From Allium sativum (lineage: Eukaryota > Streptophyta > Magnoliopsida > Asparagales > Amaryllidaceae): a stretch of DNA of 64,000 bases. The notes beneath the pieces were generated by a model that had not been told where the DNA came from, ran no database searches, and was given only the letters and a program-made list of their open reading frames with translations. Below are positions 36,441 through 49,300 of the stretch, in pieces. How positions within the stretch are numbered: the stretch's first letter is position 1; every line of letters begins with the position of its first letter. The stretch covers positions 321,627,956-321,691,955 of the forward strand of contig CM060922.1 of assembly GCA_030737875.1 (NCBI GenBank), read 5' to 3'. Both the position numbers and the translations under genes were made by a program.

Positions 36441-38037
36441 AGTGTGACACCCCACGTCCGTTAATGTCACTCACTAAGGGAATGCATTAAGTTCCGTGAA
36501 GCATTATTGGTAATCAAACACAGAATAATTACAAGACAGATATAAATAAGAAAGCAGCGGAAATTTAAATTTTTATTTCAATCATAAATCATAATACCAT
36601 GGTCCACAATTTCAAAAGTCACAAAAACCGTTACAAGAAAATAACTTCTGTCTTGCACCATCAGAGTACATAAGCAAATAAAAAGCATAATTCCCCAAAT
36701 TAAAAGAGTTAAGCCATAGTAGAGATAAGAACTTGAGCCATACTTCAGAAATAGCTCCTAGCAAAATGATGTCTGAGTCCTGACTAAGCCTGAGTGTTTC
36801 CTTCCTGAGAACATTTGGAGGAACGGAAAAAAGGAGGAGAAACAAAAAGGGTTAGACATAAATGTCTGGCGAGTCTAGTTACTTTTAGCCAGTAGATAAA
36901 TAAAAGTAACATGATAGGAATATAAAGTTGATAAGAGAGAGATCACTACATAAATGGCAGGTGTGACAAGGTAAGCAAGATAAGGTGTACATGCCTCACT
37001 AATGATTACTTTGCACTATTACTGGTATATCCAGAAAGAGATGATCCCTTCAACTATAAGGTGGTAGACTTAAGTATACGTCCAAATGTATCCTAGCTAC
37101 CCAGATCAATTGGCTCCCTAACCCTCGTAGATACCTTGTGATAGCCCCACGGTAGGATGTACCACTTCCTAAAGTGGCAACCCCTAGGTGTCTTTAATTA
37201 CATAACCTTAATGGGTTAAGTTAGCGGGCATATTTGTGAATATTACCCATCCCCTCTTCAGATTTACTTAACCCACCCCTCAACCATGTATACCTAACCC
37301 CCAACTTAAATTTAAGTAAATACAATCCCTATGGATTAACTTAGGTTAAGTAGTCCAATTCTTTACCATGTCCATTTATGGTTTCATAATGGGCCAGACC
37401 TCCCACATTCGGCCTACAACATATGGATGCTGGATATGTCAGTCAGGTCCGGGCAGACTTATTCCACAGTTGGCCCTAACCTCGTGTCATAGCGCGATTC
37501 ATATTTACGTACTTAGACATCCCACATTAGGTTTACCATTAGTGGCTGCAGTATATGCCGGTCGGGTCCAGGCAGACTTCCACTACTAATGCAACCTAAT
37601 CTCATGTCATAAGTACAATTATAATTCCTAATTGTAATTACTAGACATTCCATTTTTAATTAATTAATCCTCTCCTTTTATAGGTATCAGTACCTATTTT
37701 ACCGAATAATTTGAATTACATGTCCATAAATGTTCATATTCAAATTATGCCATTTTTAACCCTTTTTCCCCCGTTCCTTAACTAGCGTCCTCACAAAATT
37801 GGAAACATTCCTAGGCTAGGCAATAGCCTAGTCATAAACGATAAATAATGGGAATATAACTAAAATGATCATCTTGGCATAAACATAAACAAGTATGATA
37901 ATCAGGTGAACATACAAACTAGCATGGACATGAAATTGTCATCATAACAAAGCAGACCTAAAAATTGATGAACTATGATGTCATAATATCTAAATTAGCA
38001 ATTTAGATGTCCAATCGATTTAGACTTACATGACAAC

Positions 38038-38450
38038 ATAAGGTGATAATTTAGATCACATAAAATAGATTTAACATGTTAACATAAGGTGATAATTTAG
38101 ATCACATAAAATAGATCTAACATGTTAACATAAGGTGATAATTTAGATCACATAAAATAGATCTAACATGAATCATAAGGTTACAATTTAGATCACATAG
38201 AATAGATCTAACATGAATTGTAGGGTGACAGTTTAGATCACATAAAATAGATCTAACATGAATCATAAGGTGACAATTTAGATCACATAGAATAGATCTA
38301 ACATGAATCATAAGGTGACAATTTAGATCACATAAAATAGACCTAACCTGAATCATAAGGTGACAATTTAGATCACATAGAATAGATCTAACATGAATCT
38401 TAAGGTGATAGTATAGATCACGTAGAATAGATCTAACATGAATCATAGCA
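38038..38450 (-). repeat. 45-bp tandem repeat, about nine copies, in LTR
   Basis: Units containing GGTGACAATTTAGATCACAT and then AGAATAGATCTAACATGAATC. Since 45 is a multiple of three, the minus strand shows a 15-residue repeat peptide (IHVRSILCDLNCHLM), which I regard as an artefact. The 61418 LTR has its own tandem array of about 46-bp units at an equivalent place. Confidence 0.9.
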
Positions 38451-38732
38451 TATCCTAAAAGTTACAAACCAAGATCCATAATGATGACATAGTAGAATAC
38501 AACGTATCCAAATCACAGTCTTTCATAATTCACTATTATTTATCTAAACCTAAAAGCAACTAGAACTCACTGTGATTGGATTGCTAAGATGAAAGAAAAG
38601 GTGCTGAGTCTATGCTTGAATCTCAGAATTTGATATGCTTTAGAAGAAGATGAGAGACCCTAGTTTAGTTCAGAATCCAGCAGAGTTTGTCCCCCATTGT
38701 TTCTTTGTGAAGAAAACAAAGGATATGAGATA

Positions 38733-38740
38733 TATTTATA
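38733..38740 (-). promoter_or_regulatory. TATA box of minus-strand gypsy LTR
   Basis: The minus strand reads CAGCTATAAATATATCTC, a consensus TATA box about 0.37 kb into the LTR, upstream of the tandem array and the leader. Confidence 0.6.
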
Positions 38741-39108
38741 GCTGTTGGGTTATAGAATTTGGATGCCACCTCAGCCCTAATGGAATTGGGTCAGGTCACG
38801 GGTCGTCACTCACTCGAAAAAGGCCCGAATACCCAGAAACTGTTCTGGGTGCACTATATAGGTGCGCCAGTTCAAAATTGCCTTGTCGCACTTGGCAAGT
38901 GCGCCAGTTATATATGGTTCTGATTTTCAACTTTCTACCGTCCATAACTTCTTCATATGTTATCCATTTTACGCAAACTAGGCGTTTATCCAGAACAGAA
39001 GTTCGAGACGGACATAATGACGTAATCAGTTTCCCTTGATTCTTAATATTAAATTATTTATTCTTTAACTTATCTTCTTTAATGTTAACAAAATTTCGGG
39101 GTGTTACA

Positions 39109-39659
39109 GATGTACTAGTGTGTTGCATTTCTTGCATTCTGCCTTCACTATTTAATGTTTACAACTGAAATGATGCACTCCTCCTTGAAATTTTCATACC
39201 TTGTACCTGTAGATAACAATGTCATAAAATAAGTTACAATTATACTGATATTTTACTTGTCCTTTTGTGGACAAACATCCCATAACCATACAAGATCGAT
39301 GCTTTTATGGTCTTTGACAAAACAGTTTAAAAAATCCATGGAAATAAACAATAGTAATTATTATAGAGTGCACATTTTGAATGTTAGTTCTGTCTTGGAA
39401 CAAATAAACTATCGACCATGGTCTCCACCGAACGATAGAAGGAAAACTAAAAGCAATAGCAAATTTCAGGCGTCTGAACCTATTTTCAGACATCTGACTT
39501 AATTCAGACGTCTAAAAATAAGTTTCAGACGTCTAAAATGGATTTTGGCCAACACCCTGAGATCATTTCAAACATCTAAAATTTATTTCAAGCATGTGAA
39601 AATGTTCTCAGGCAATTCCTAGGCCTGGTTCTGACGTTTGCAATTTATTTTAGATGTCT
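39109..39659. other. Intergenic DNA with CAGACGTCT-like repeats
   Basis: The stretch between two elements, with no supported gene. Its right 200 bases hold about eight degenerate copies of a 10-12-bp palindromic motif (CAGACGTCTGAA, CAGACATCTGAC, CAGACGTCTAAAA and similar) at irregular 20-60-bp spacing. Short inverted-orientation repeats of this kind occur in subterminal regions of CACTA transposons, but no matching termini were found. Confidence 0.5.
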
Positions 39660-39664
39660 GACCT
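39660..39664. repeat. Target-site duplication GACCT, left
   Basis: GACCT directly before the LTR start at 39665, repeated exactly at 51371-51375 after the second LTR. Five bases is the usual length for plant LTR elements. Confidence 0.9.
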
Positions 39665-42600
39665 TGAAACGACCCGTATTTTGAACGGATAATAAATAAT
39701 TTATTTAATTATTTAAATGATGGTTTGGTAATTTAAAGTGACCAGAAAAAATAATAATATTGAATATTTAATTAATATAATAATTAAACAATATATTTAA
39801 ATTCTAGAATAGTTGGAAATTGTTGAATTCACAATTTTGTGTGAATTGGATTATTTAGAATATATAATTCAGTTTAGAGTTGAATTATATTAACGAATAT
39901 ATTATATAAACGACAGTTGAATGCATAATTATATTATAATTATAATCGAGCTCGAAATTGCGTGGCAGATCATAATTCGGCGATTCAAACTTCAAACGAA
40001 TATACAGAATCCGTTTTAAGCCGGATTTCTGTGAAAAAAGAAACGTTCGGAGCTGGTGAAGTATATTTTTCTGATGGAAGAGAAAAATCGGGATTTCGTT
40101 GTGTGGAATTTGATTTATGATCAAATTAAATTTTCGAAAAGTCGCTATGGAACTCCTTTATAATCTATAACAATTTATTTACATTATAAATGGATTTTCA
40201 ATATAAATTGAATACTGATCTAATCTGGATTTGAAATGTCGAGTTATAAATTCAGATAGGAATATTCTGGAGCTGTATGATATTCTATTGTGAATATATT
40301 CGGTAATATTAATTTTAAATATTTTTAAATATATTAATATTTAAAAAGGTTTACATAGAGCTTTAAAAATAGCTAGTTTTGCAAACGATTTCCGTTTTCG
40401 ACGAAATTAGTTTTATTGGATCCGGAATATTAAATTATTGTTAGATTCCAATTTTCGCGATTTTTGAAGTCAATATGGCCGTACGGGATTTTAATGTGAA
40501 AAACATTCGATAATTTTACTTTAAAAATAAGCTGCGTGAGCAAACGGATTCGGAATTTGACGAATTAAGTTTCGCTGGGTCCGTAATGTCGAACTGTAGC
40601 TGTATGTCCATTTTCGTCGAATTTGGATATGTTATGTGATAATAGAAATTTTTAGATGATAAATACAAGTAATGGTACTAAATAAATTAATATAGTAATG
40701 AATACAGAATTATTTAAATCTTCCTATAAATACTCCTTAAAACCTTCTAACCTAAGAAAAATTCATTCTCTAGTCAACACCCAAAAATCGCCACTGGTAC
40801 TTTTCTTTTCCAAACGCATGTTCTTAAAACCTTTCAAAAATCAAACAAATGGTTTAAAATCCTATAAATCATGAGATACAAATATATGGGATCCTCATCA
40901 CGTCCTCAAGCCGCTAGTATTTTTTTTCAGATGGCTCGATGAAGTTTTGGTCATGCAAATTTTTGGAACAAAGAACTAGGGTTGCCGATTGCGGATTCTG
41001 GAAGCATCGATTGTAGTTTTCAGTAATTGTTTTGGATTTGTGAGATTATTTGGCACCTTGTTGTAGAATTTTAGAGGCAATCATGTTTTTTTGTTCGCTC
41101 GATGTCAGGAGGGTCAACATGCGAAGGGCGGAGTAGGTTCTCATGTGTTAGTTCGAGTGTGGCATGGTGGTGTGTGGTGTGATAAAGATTTGAATGAGGA
41201 GTGATTTGGTATTTTCAATCTGTGGAATAATGTAGTGTAGAGGGAGGACGATTTGTTAGGTAGCTCGAAAATGGCAATGGAAATCAGGAGGCTGTCGTAG
41301 TTTTGTTTTACAGGAAGATAAAGACCGAACTGTGGAGGAAAATGGTATGGAGAGGAGAGTATCTTGAAGCAAGGAGTTTGGGTGATTTTTGTATGATTTT
41401 AGGTTGATCGATTTGAGGATAATCCGTCAAGGGAGTTAAGGGAAGAGTCGGGTTCGTATATGTCTGGGAGGAAGAAGAAGTGCGGGTCTGGTTTAGGAAG
41501 GAATATAGGTCGACAATTCAAGGCTAAGCCCAATTTTTGGAAAAAGGAAAATTAAATTTTGTTTTTATTCAAAATAGTAAAAACTTGTATAAACTATAAC
41601 TTATTCATACTGTATCAGAATTTCGAACGGTCAGATCCGTTAGGATTGTATAGATGAGGGCTACGAAATGGAGCTGACTGGGAGTGAATTGGAGCTCGTT
41701 AGAATTTATAGCGAGATAAATTGTCAGATCCAAATCAATGATCGTTATTCGTTATTTAACGATAAACCGTCTAATGTGAGTAGATCTCGCTAACTTTGTA
41801 CAATTTACATTTTTATAAATATAATATAGTATTGATAAATGATGATTTATTATTGTATGTTGATTGTTTGGTTGAATTGCTGATTTATTAGTTGAAATTA
41901 TAGATAACGATATATATATCGTTAGTCAAATATTGATTTGTTGAAAGGAAATCGATGTTATTTATATTGTTTAACATTTGTGGATGCAGGGAAACAGGTT
42001 GGAGGGATCCAACTGGATTCCTCAATATTTATAATACTGTTTGTTTTCATATATTGTGATATATGATGTGATATAAAACCTGTGATTGATTATGATGACA
42101 CTAGTCTGGTTAATTTGTATTTAAAATTCCATACGATATATTTATAATACTGTTTGTTTTCATATATTGTGATATATATTGTGATATAAAACCTGTGATT
42201 GATTATGATGACACTAGTTTGGTTAATTTGTATTTAAAATTCCATACGAAATACTGGAATGTAAAAAAGGGAATTATCAAGGTGTATTTTGAAAATGAAA
42301 TATTTATAGGAAATAAATATGATATTGAAAATGAAATATTTATTTGGAAAATAAATAGGATATTACATAAGGAATATTTATTTGGACAACAAATAGAATT
42401 ATAAAAGGAATATTTATTTGGAAAGTAAACAGAATTATAAAAGGAAATATTTGTAAAAATGAAAGAATTTTATAAAAGGAAATATTTGGAAAATGAATAG
42501 AATTTTGTAAAAGGAGAATTTTACATTAGGAAGATTTACACCTGTGCTTCGCACACGGGTATAACATGATGGATTCAAAGTAGATATTAAATAAAAAATT

Positions 42601-44782
42601 ATTTTTACATATAAATTGGAAAGATAAATTTACAAACGATGTTTATAAATAAAATAAAATATTTATCATTGGACAAATTGGATATATAAACCTGAATTAT
42701 ATAGATGAGTGAAAATCAGTTTTAACACCGATGTTTTTAATGGAATTTGAACTTTGCATTTTTAAAGGGAATTAAATGAGATTTTAGTGTTATAAGTTTT
42801 TATATGAAAATTCTACTAGAAGCATGAAAAGAAATTGTATTTGGGATACTGTTTTTAAAATACGAAATCAAACTATTTTGATTTTATAAAGAAATATTAT
42901 TCACATTCTATGTGAAAAATTAGATTAAAGTAAATATTTTGCAAATAAAATATTATAATCGAATTTGGGGTTTGAATTAGGAATTTAAATGGAATTACTG
43001 AAATTAGAAACTAATTGGAAATTGGTTGAGTTGAATGGCTTTCTAGATATCGACCTGATGTTGGTTTCGGCCTTCGAGGTTTATGCTTGGAAAGTTGTTC
43101 TCTTACTAGTTTACAGTTTGAGACTGATAGAGGTGGGAAGATAATGATGTGTGCATCAAAAATGGAAACATTTTCCAAAGTTAATAATATATATTTTTTA
43201 ATTTTAGAAAATAAGGAATTTATGAATTTATGGAAATGATAAATGGGAAATTGGGAAATGAAATGATGATTGATCGGTAAGATTTCCATTTGGGAATGCG
43301 ACCGTTGTTTGTACACGTATTTTTCTTTGATAGTTAAATAACCAACTATCAAAGTTTTTGACCATTTCCGTTGTCAATACGGAGAGACCAAGATCAGATT
43401 TATTATCTGAAAACCACTCTATATGGGCATTAGCGTTGGGAATCAAATATGATGAAGATAATTGAAGACGGAGTTTATGCAAGGGTTGTTCTGGCAATCC
43501 TGGGTAGAAATAGCCTAAAATGAATTTAAAGAATAGTACCTTCGGTCTGTCCAGTCGCAGGACGATCTATATGGAAGAATGTCTGACAGAGTATATTTAA
43601 TAGATCGCGTAAGTTGATCTCTTCAAACGTATTTACATTTGGTGGCGGAGGAATTCGTTTCTACTAGCTGTGTGCCTATGGTATTTTTGGAGAAATCAAT
43701 TTGTGATTTGGCGGGTATGACGATGTGGCATTCAAAGTAAATAAAGGTGTGATCTATACGTTATGGATTCTAGCCTCACAACCAGGAAATGGTATAAAAT
43801 CGGGTAGGTCGCATGTCTTAGTGTTTAGCTGCCAATTAGGGTGTACAGTCACCTGATCTAGAGAAATTCCATTTACTTCTATAATTTATTTCGATGTTGT
43901 TCCTTTCGGGAAACGGTTATTGATCCTAACCGCTGGTGATAATACATTTGGTACACTCAAGCGAAATGAGTGACCAGTCATGTTTAGCCTGGGTTATAAG
44001 ACGTTCTTGTTGAACCGGTTTATTCCTCTCTAGAGATACACTGTCGGAAGGTGGTCCCATACCTTGCTAGTTGGAATTCATTACCCAATAAGCGCCCATG
44101 GTTTTTGATTATATATTATGTATATGGAACGTGAGATGAAAGCGTTCTGCTAGATGATTAATATATTTTGGTTGATAGACACTATTATAATATCAAAATA
44201 GATTTGATATAAAAATTATCATTTCTTGCAAAAGGATCTTGAATGTTAATTCAAGTGTTTTGGATTCTCATAAGGGAAAAACCTGTTCCGTGTTATACGG
44301 CGTGGTCTTATGAGATATCGCTTATTTTCCCAAACTGTCTTAAAATGTTTACTCACACCAGTCCCATGACTAACCCAGAGTTTATTTTGTTTTGTTTTCC
44401 TAAACTCTTGGGTGCCCAATATGAACGGACAGTCAAGTAGTCAGGATTTTACAGATATACTGAGAGCTTGGAGCGGGAGGCTTCAGGATTTTATAGCAAT
44501 TGTTTATTTCCTCTATTTGCAAGTGTTGTACTCTGATAAGTGTTATTGTATACATATACTTGTTTTATTTCAAAGTTATGTTATATTTTATTCGTTCCGC
44601 TAGGAGATTCATGTTTGCTCTGATTCTGTTGTTGTGATCTTCTTCTTCTATCCTAATTTTCTATCTTATCTATTCCCACGCTCTAACTTCTTTCTATTAA
44701 CTATCTAGTATTTCCGATGCTTGGATAGTCAACATTGAGTTTATGTCGATAACCACGGTCGCAAATTCCCCGGGCCGTTATA
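39665..44782 (+). mobile_element. 5' LTR (5.1 kb) of giant-LTR non-coding retrotransposon
   Basis: Starts TGAAACGACCCG, a mutated form of the TGTAACGACC start seen in the second copy, and ends GGCCGTTATA before the primer site. It has three U3 units with GACGAAA/GACGAATTA cores (about 40400-40600), a TATA box at 40725 and a purine-rich leader. A candidate intron lies at 41776-41989. An imperfect ACCTGTG...CACGGGT hairpin is near 42540. The distal stem is at 44266-44315 and the CAGTCCCATGACT motif at 44359. By eye it differs from the second LTR at roughly one base in ten over the first 140 bases, so insertion is fairly old. With a promoter at about 1.06 kb, about 4 kb of the LTR would be transcribed. 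Confidence 0.9.
40725..40732 (+). promoter_or_regulatory. TATA box, 5' LTR
   Basis: TATAAATA in CTTCCTATAAATACTCC, perfectly conserved in the other LTR (47425-47432). It is 1.06 kb from the LTR start and is followed by AAACCTTCTAACC, a plausible start region. Confidence 0.7.
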
Positions 44783-44783
44783 G

Positions 44784-44795
44784 TGGTATCAGAGC
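44784..44795 (+). other. Primer binding site (tRNA-iMet)
   Basis: TGGTATCAGAGC one base after the LTR end. An intact primer site is retained although no protein is encoded. Confidence 0.95.
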
Positions 44796-44804
44796 TGAAG
44801 GTTA

Positions 44805-44896
44805 AGTAATTACCTTGGCTCTGTGGCGTGACTCAGTTGAGATAGGGTTTAGTAATTACCTTGGCTCTGTGGCGTGACTCAGTAGAGATAGGGTTT
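44805..44896 (+). repeat. 46-bp tandem duplication after primer site
   Basis: AGTAATTACCTTGGCTCTGT... occurs twice in a row (44805-44850, 44851-44896) with one or two differences. It lies where an RNA packaging signal would be expected (inference). Confidence 0.85.
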
Positions 44897-46345
44897 GTAA
44901 TAGCCTAGATTGAGTTTGAGTGAATATATATACGAGTGAACGTATTTGTAGATTTTATAAAAAAAAATGTTTTGTATTGTGGAGATTTATTGGTTGGGTT
45001 GTTTATGAATTCTGGTCGATCAGTTTGATCCACTGTATCGGTAGGAGTTTATAAACACTTGAATACGATGGACCGACACAGTATGGTTTGAAAAGAGGGT
45101 AAATGAAATAATTTTATCCAAATTATATTTTGATATAAACAAAGTATAGATATTTGATATATTATAATATATCGGATGTGTTGGTTGTTATATCAATCGA
45201 ATAAGATTAAAATTGAGTAGGTTATACATATATAACCAAATAGAATTTGTATAGGTATTACAAAATGAATTAAAAATGAATTTAAACCAGAATTGAAATT
45301 TAAAACTTTGGGGTTTGGAAAGGTGTTTGTAAATGGATTTAAATCAAGTAAATGAGAATTTTTAAATCCTGGGAGATTTTGAATTGTTTACAAGCCTTAT
45401 GAATAATATTTTGAAATGTATTTCAAAATGAAAGTGTTAAAAGAATGATTTTGAAAAGGGATATAGTATTGAACTCACTTCGGCCACTAGGAAATAATTC
45501 CGATAATGATCCACATATCATCGGTGTTCATTTTCGAGTGCGTAAGTGACAGATTACTACCAAAGAGATTTTTTTCGAATTTTTTTGAGAAAAGCAAGTT
45601 GTTTTGAATTCCAAAAAGGGATATTTGATTTTAGAAAAGCTAAGTTATTTAAAATTCCCAGGGAAAGATTGTTTGATTTAAAACCTAATTGTACCGAAAT
45701 TCATAAAAGAAAATTGGAATTAAAGTAAGGCCAGTTAAGTGGTAATTGAAAATGAATTGACATAGAATGATATCGAGTAAAATTGGATTGTAAGATGGGA
45801 TTCTGGAATTATATTGGGCTGGTAAGTTAAGAGTTGAAATCGGTAATGGCATTTGAGTTAAGAATGAAATTTGGCTTGGATATAAGCGAATAATTGTGTT
45901 GAGATTTTATTGATTGAAATTGATTGGAAATCAATTGGTATAGATGAATATATGATCAACAAGTATTGAGTAGAATCAAGTGCAAGAAATAAAACGGTAT
46001 ATTCAACCAAAGATACATGTTTCATTCAGTTTGGTGATTTATGAGCCGATTTGGCAAGCCGTTTGGCTATTTGATATACTTTTGGGTGGGAGAAGGCCTA
46101 GAGAGGCGAGTTGTAGTTGTGCCGATTGAGCCGTACAAAGGAGATGCTGGCAAAAAAATTCGAAAATTTTGGGTGTTAGAAATTTTTCAGGATTTTTGAA
46201 AATATTCATTAATAGGAATGAATTAATATTTTAATCGAAATTAAATGGTTCAGTTGAATCTAAAGTTAAGAAGTAAACAAATAATTTTTAACCCAGTTAG
46301 TAAGGTTTGTTTTCTTCCTTAGCAATTTCGAGGACGAAATTATTT

Positions 46346-46359
46346 TAAGGGGGGAAGAG
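46346..46359 (+). other. Polypurine tract
   Basis: TAAGGGGGGAAGAG immediately before the second LTR start TGTAACGACCTG. Confidence 0.9.
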
Positions 46360-49300
46360 TGTAACGACCTGTATTTTTAACGGATAATAAGTAACTTATT
46401 TAATTATTTAAATGATGATTTGGTAATTTAAAGTGACCAGAAAAAATAGTTATACTGAATATTTAATTAATATAATAATTAAATAATATTTTTAAATTCC
46501 AAAATAATTGAAAATAGTAGATAACAATATTGTGTGAATTGGGTTATTTAGAATATATAATTCAATTTAGAGTTGAATTATATTAACGAATATATTATAT
46601 AAACGACAAAAATTACATTATAATTACAATCGAGCTCAAAATGGCGCGGCAGTTCGTAATTTGGCGATTCGAACTTTAAACGAATATACAGAACCCATTT
46701 TTAAGCCGAATTTCTGTGAAACAAGAAACGTTCGGAGGTGGTGAAGTATATTGTTCTAATGGAAGAGAAAAATCGGGATTTCATCGGGTGGATTTTGATT
46801 TATTATCAAATCAAATTTTCAAAAAGTCGCTATGGAATTCCTTTATAATTTATAATGATTTATTTATATTATAAATGGATTTTCAATATAAATTGAATAC
46901 TGATTTAATCTGAATTTTAAATGTCGAGTTATAAATTTAGATAGGAATATTCTGGAGCTGTATGATATTCTACTGCGAATATATACGATAATATTAATTT
47001 AGTAATATTAAATTTAAATATTTTTAAATATATTAATATTTTAAAGGTTTATTTAGAGCTTTAAAAATAGCCAGTTTTGCAAACGATCTCCGTTTTCGAC
47101 GAAATTAGTTTTGTTTGATCCATAATGTTAAATTATTGTTAGATTCCAGTTTTCGTGATTTTTGAAGTCAATATGTGGCCGTACGTGATTTTAATGTGAA
47201 AAACAGTCGATAATTTGACTTTAAAAATATGTTGTGTGAGAAAACGGATTCAGAATTCGACGAAACAGATTTCGTTGGATCCGTAATGTCGAACTGTAGC
47301 TTTATGTCCATTTTCGTCGAATTTGGTTATGTTATGTCATCATAGAAATTTTTAGATGATAAATACAAGCAACGGTACAAAATAAATTAATACAATAATG
47401 AATATAAAATTATTTAAATCTTCCTATAAATACTCCTTAAAACCTTCTAACCTAAGAAAAATTCATTCTCTGGTCAACACCCAAAAACCGCCGCTGTTAC
47501 TTTTCTCTTCCAAACACATATTCTTGAAATTTTTCAAAAATCTAACAAATGGTTTAAAATCCTATAAATCATGAGATACAAATATATGGGATCTTCATCA
47601 CGTCCTCAAGCCGCTGGTATTTTTTTCAGATGGCTCGGTGAAGTTTTGGTCAAACAACTTTTTGGAACAATGAACAAGGGTTGCCGATTGCGGATTCTGG
47701 AAGCATCGATTGTAGTTTTCAGTAAATGTTTTGGATTGGTGAGATTATTTGGCACCTTGTTTCATAATTTTAGAGGCGCTCATGATTTTTTTGTCCGCTC
47801 GATGTCAGGAGGGTCAACATGCGAAGGACGGAGTTGGTTCTCAGGTGTTAGTTCGAGTGTGGCGTGGTGGTGCGTGGTGAGATAAAGATTTGAACGAGGA
47901 GTGATTTGGTATTTTCAGTCTGTGGAATAATGTAGTGTAGAGGGAGGACGATTTGTTAGGTAGCTCGAAAATGGCAATGGAAATCAGGAGCCTATCGCAA
48001 TTTTATTTTACAGGAAGATGAAGACCGAACTATGGAGGAAAGTGGTACGGAGAGGAGAGTATCTTGAAGCAAGGAGTTTGGGTGATATTTGTATGATTTT
48101 AGGTTGATTCATGCTACAATAATTTAAGGATAATCGGTCAAGGGAGTTAAGCGAAGAGTCGGGTTCGTATATGTCTGGGAGGAAGAAGAAGTGCGGGTCT
48201 GGTTTAGGAAGGAAGATGGGCCTACAATTCAAGGTTAAGCCCAATTTTTGGAAAAAGGAATATTCAAAATAGTACAAACTTGTATAAACTATAACTTATT
48301 CATACTGTATCAAAATTTCGAACGGTCGGATCCATTGGGATCGTATGGATGAGGGCTACGAAATGGAATTGACTAGGAGTGAATTGGAGCTCGTTACAAT
48401 TTATAGCGAAATAAATTGTCGGATTCAAATCAATGATCGTTATTCATTATTTAACGATAAACCATCCATAAATCTCACAGCTCTGTATAGTTTATATTTT
48501 TATAAATTTAATATAGTATTGATAAATATGATTGATTGATGTGTGTTGATTGTTTGGTTGAATTGCTGGTTTATTGGTTGAAATTATAGATCACGATATA
48601 TATGTTGTTAATCAAATAATGATTCTGTTTGTCAGAATATTTCATGTTGAAACGAAATCGATGTTATTTATATTGTTTAACATCTATGGATCCAGGGAAA
48701 CAGGTTGGACGGATCAAACTGGATTCCTCAATATTTATATTACTATTTGTTTTCATATATTGTGATATAAAACCTGTGATTGGTTATGATGACACTGGTC
48801 TGGTTAATTGGTATTTTAAATACCATAAGAAATACTGGAATGTAAAAAGGGATTTTTCAAGGTGTATTTTGAAAATGAAATATTTATAGGAAATAAATAT
48901 GATATTGAAAATGAAATATTTATTTGGAAAATAAATAGGATATTATACAAGGAATATTTAATTGGAAAATAAATAGAATTATAAAAGGAATATTTATTTG
49001 GAAAGTAAATAGAATTATAAAAGGAAATATTTGTAAAATGGAAAGAATTTTATAAAAGGAAATATTTGGAAAATGAATAGAATTTTATAAAAGGAAAATT
49101 TTACATTAGGAAGATTTACACCCGTGCTTCGCACACGGGTATAACATGATATGGATTTAAAGTAGACATTAAATAAAAATCTGTTTAACATATATAAATT
49201 GGAAAGATAAATTTATAACGATGTTTATAAATTAAATAAAATATTTATCATTGGATGAATTGGATATATAAATCTTAATTTATATAGAGGAGTGAAAATC

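Larger units (their letters stand above)
36443..39108 (-). mobile_element. 5' LTR (2.67 kb) of minus-strand gypsy element
   Basis: On the minus strand it begins TGTAACACCCCGAAATTTTG at 39108 and ends GTGTCACA at 36443, next to the primer site. It contains a TATA box at 38740-38733, a 45-bp tandem array at about 38038-38450, a perfect 7-bp stem at 38887-38903, and no gene. The 61418 LTR starts similarly and shares the CGTCTCGAA...TTCTG...AAGTTATGG block, so the two are the same family. Right flank GATGT (39109-39113) is a candidate target duplication, but its partner is lost with the 3' half. Confidence 0.85.
44783..46359 (+). mobile_element. Non-coding internal region of giant-LTR element
   Basis: Only 1,577 bp between primer site and polypurine tract. 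Open frames are short (60 codons at 45546-45728) and show no gag, protease, RT or integrase motif. A 46-bp tandem duplication follows the primer site. The last part, AGTTGTAGTTGTGCCGATTG through AAATTTTGGGTGTTAG, resembles the chromovirus 3' region near 27495-27560. The tract is preceded by TTCGAGGACGAAATT, a common plant gypsy motif. The element needs proteins from another element, as in large retrotransposon derivatives (LARDs). Confidence 0.85.

Noticed and set aside
38117..38446. 109-codon repeat protein on the minus strand
   Set aside because: It is a translation of a 45-bp tandem repeat within an LTR. The 3n period keeps the frame open.
38038..38450. Regular repeats resembling a CRISPR array
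   Set aside because: Units are contiguous with no unique spacers, and the context is a plant retrotransposon LTR.
47571..47885. 104-codon ORF starting at an early ATG after the LTR TATA box
   Set aside because: The sister LTR (about 40872-41180) has a frameshift from an extra T and an in-frame stop, and the third LTR lacks the ATG. No conserved protein features.
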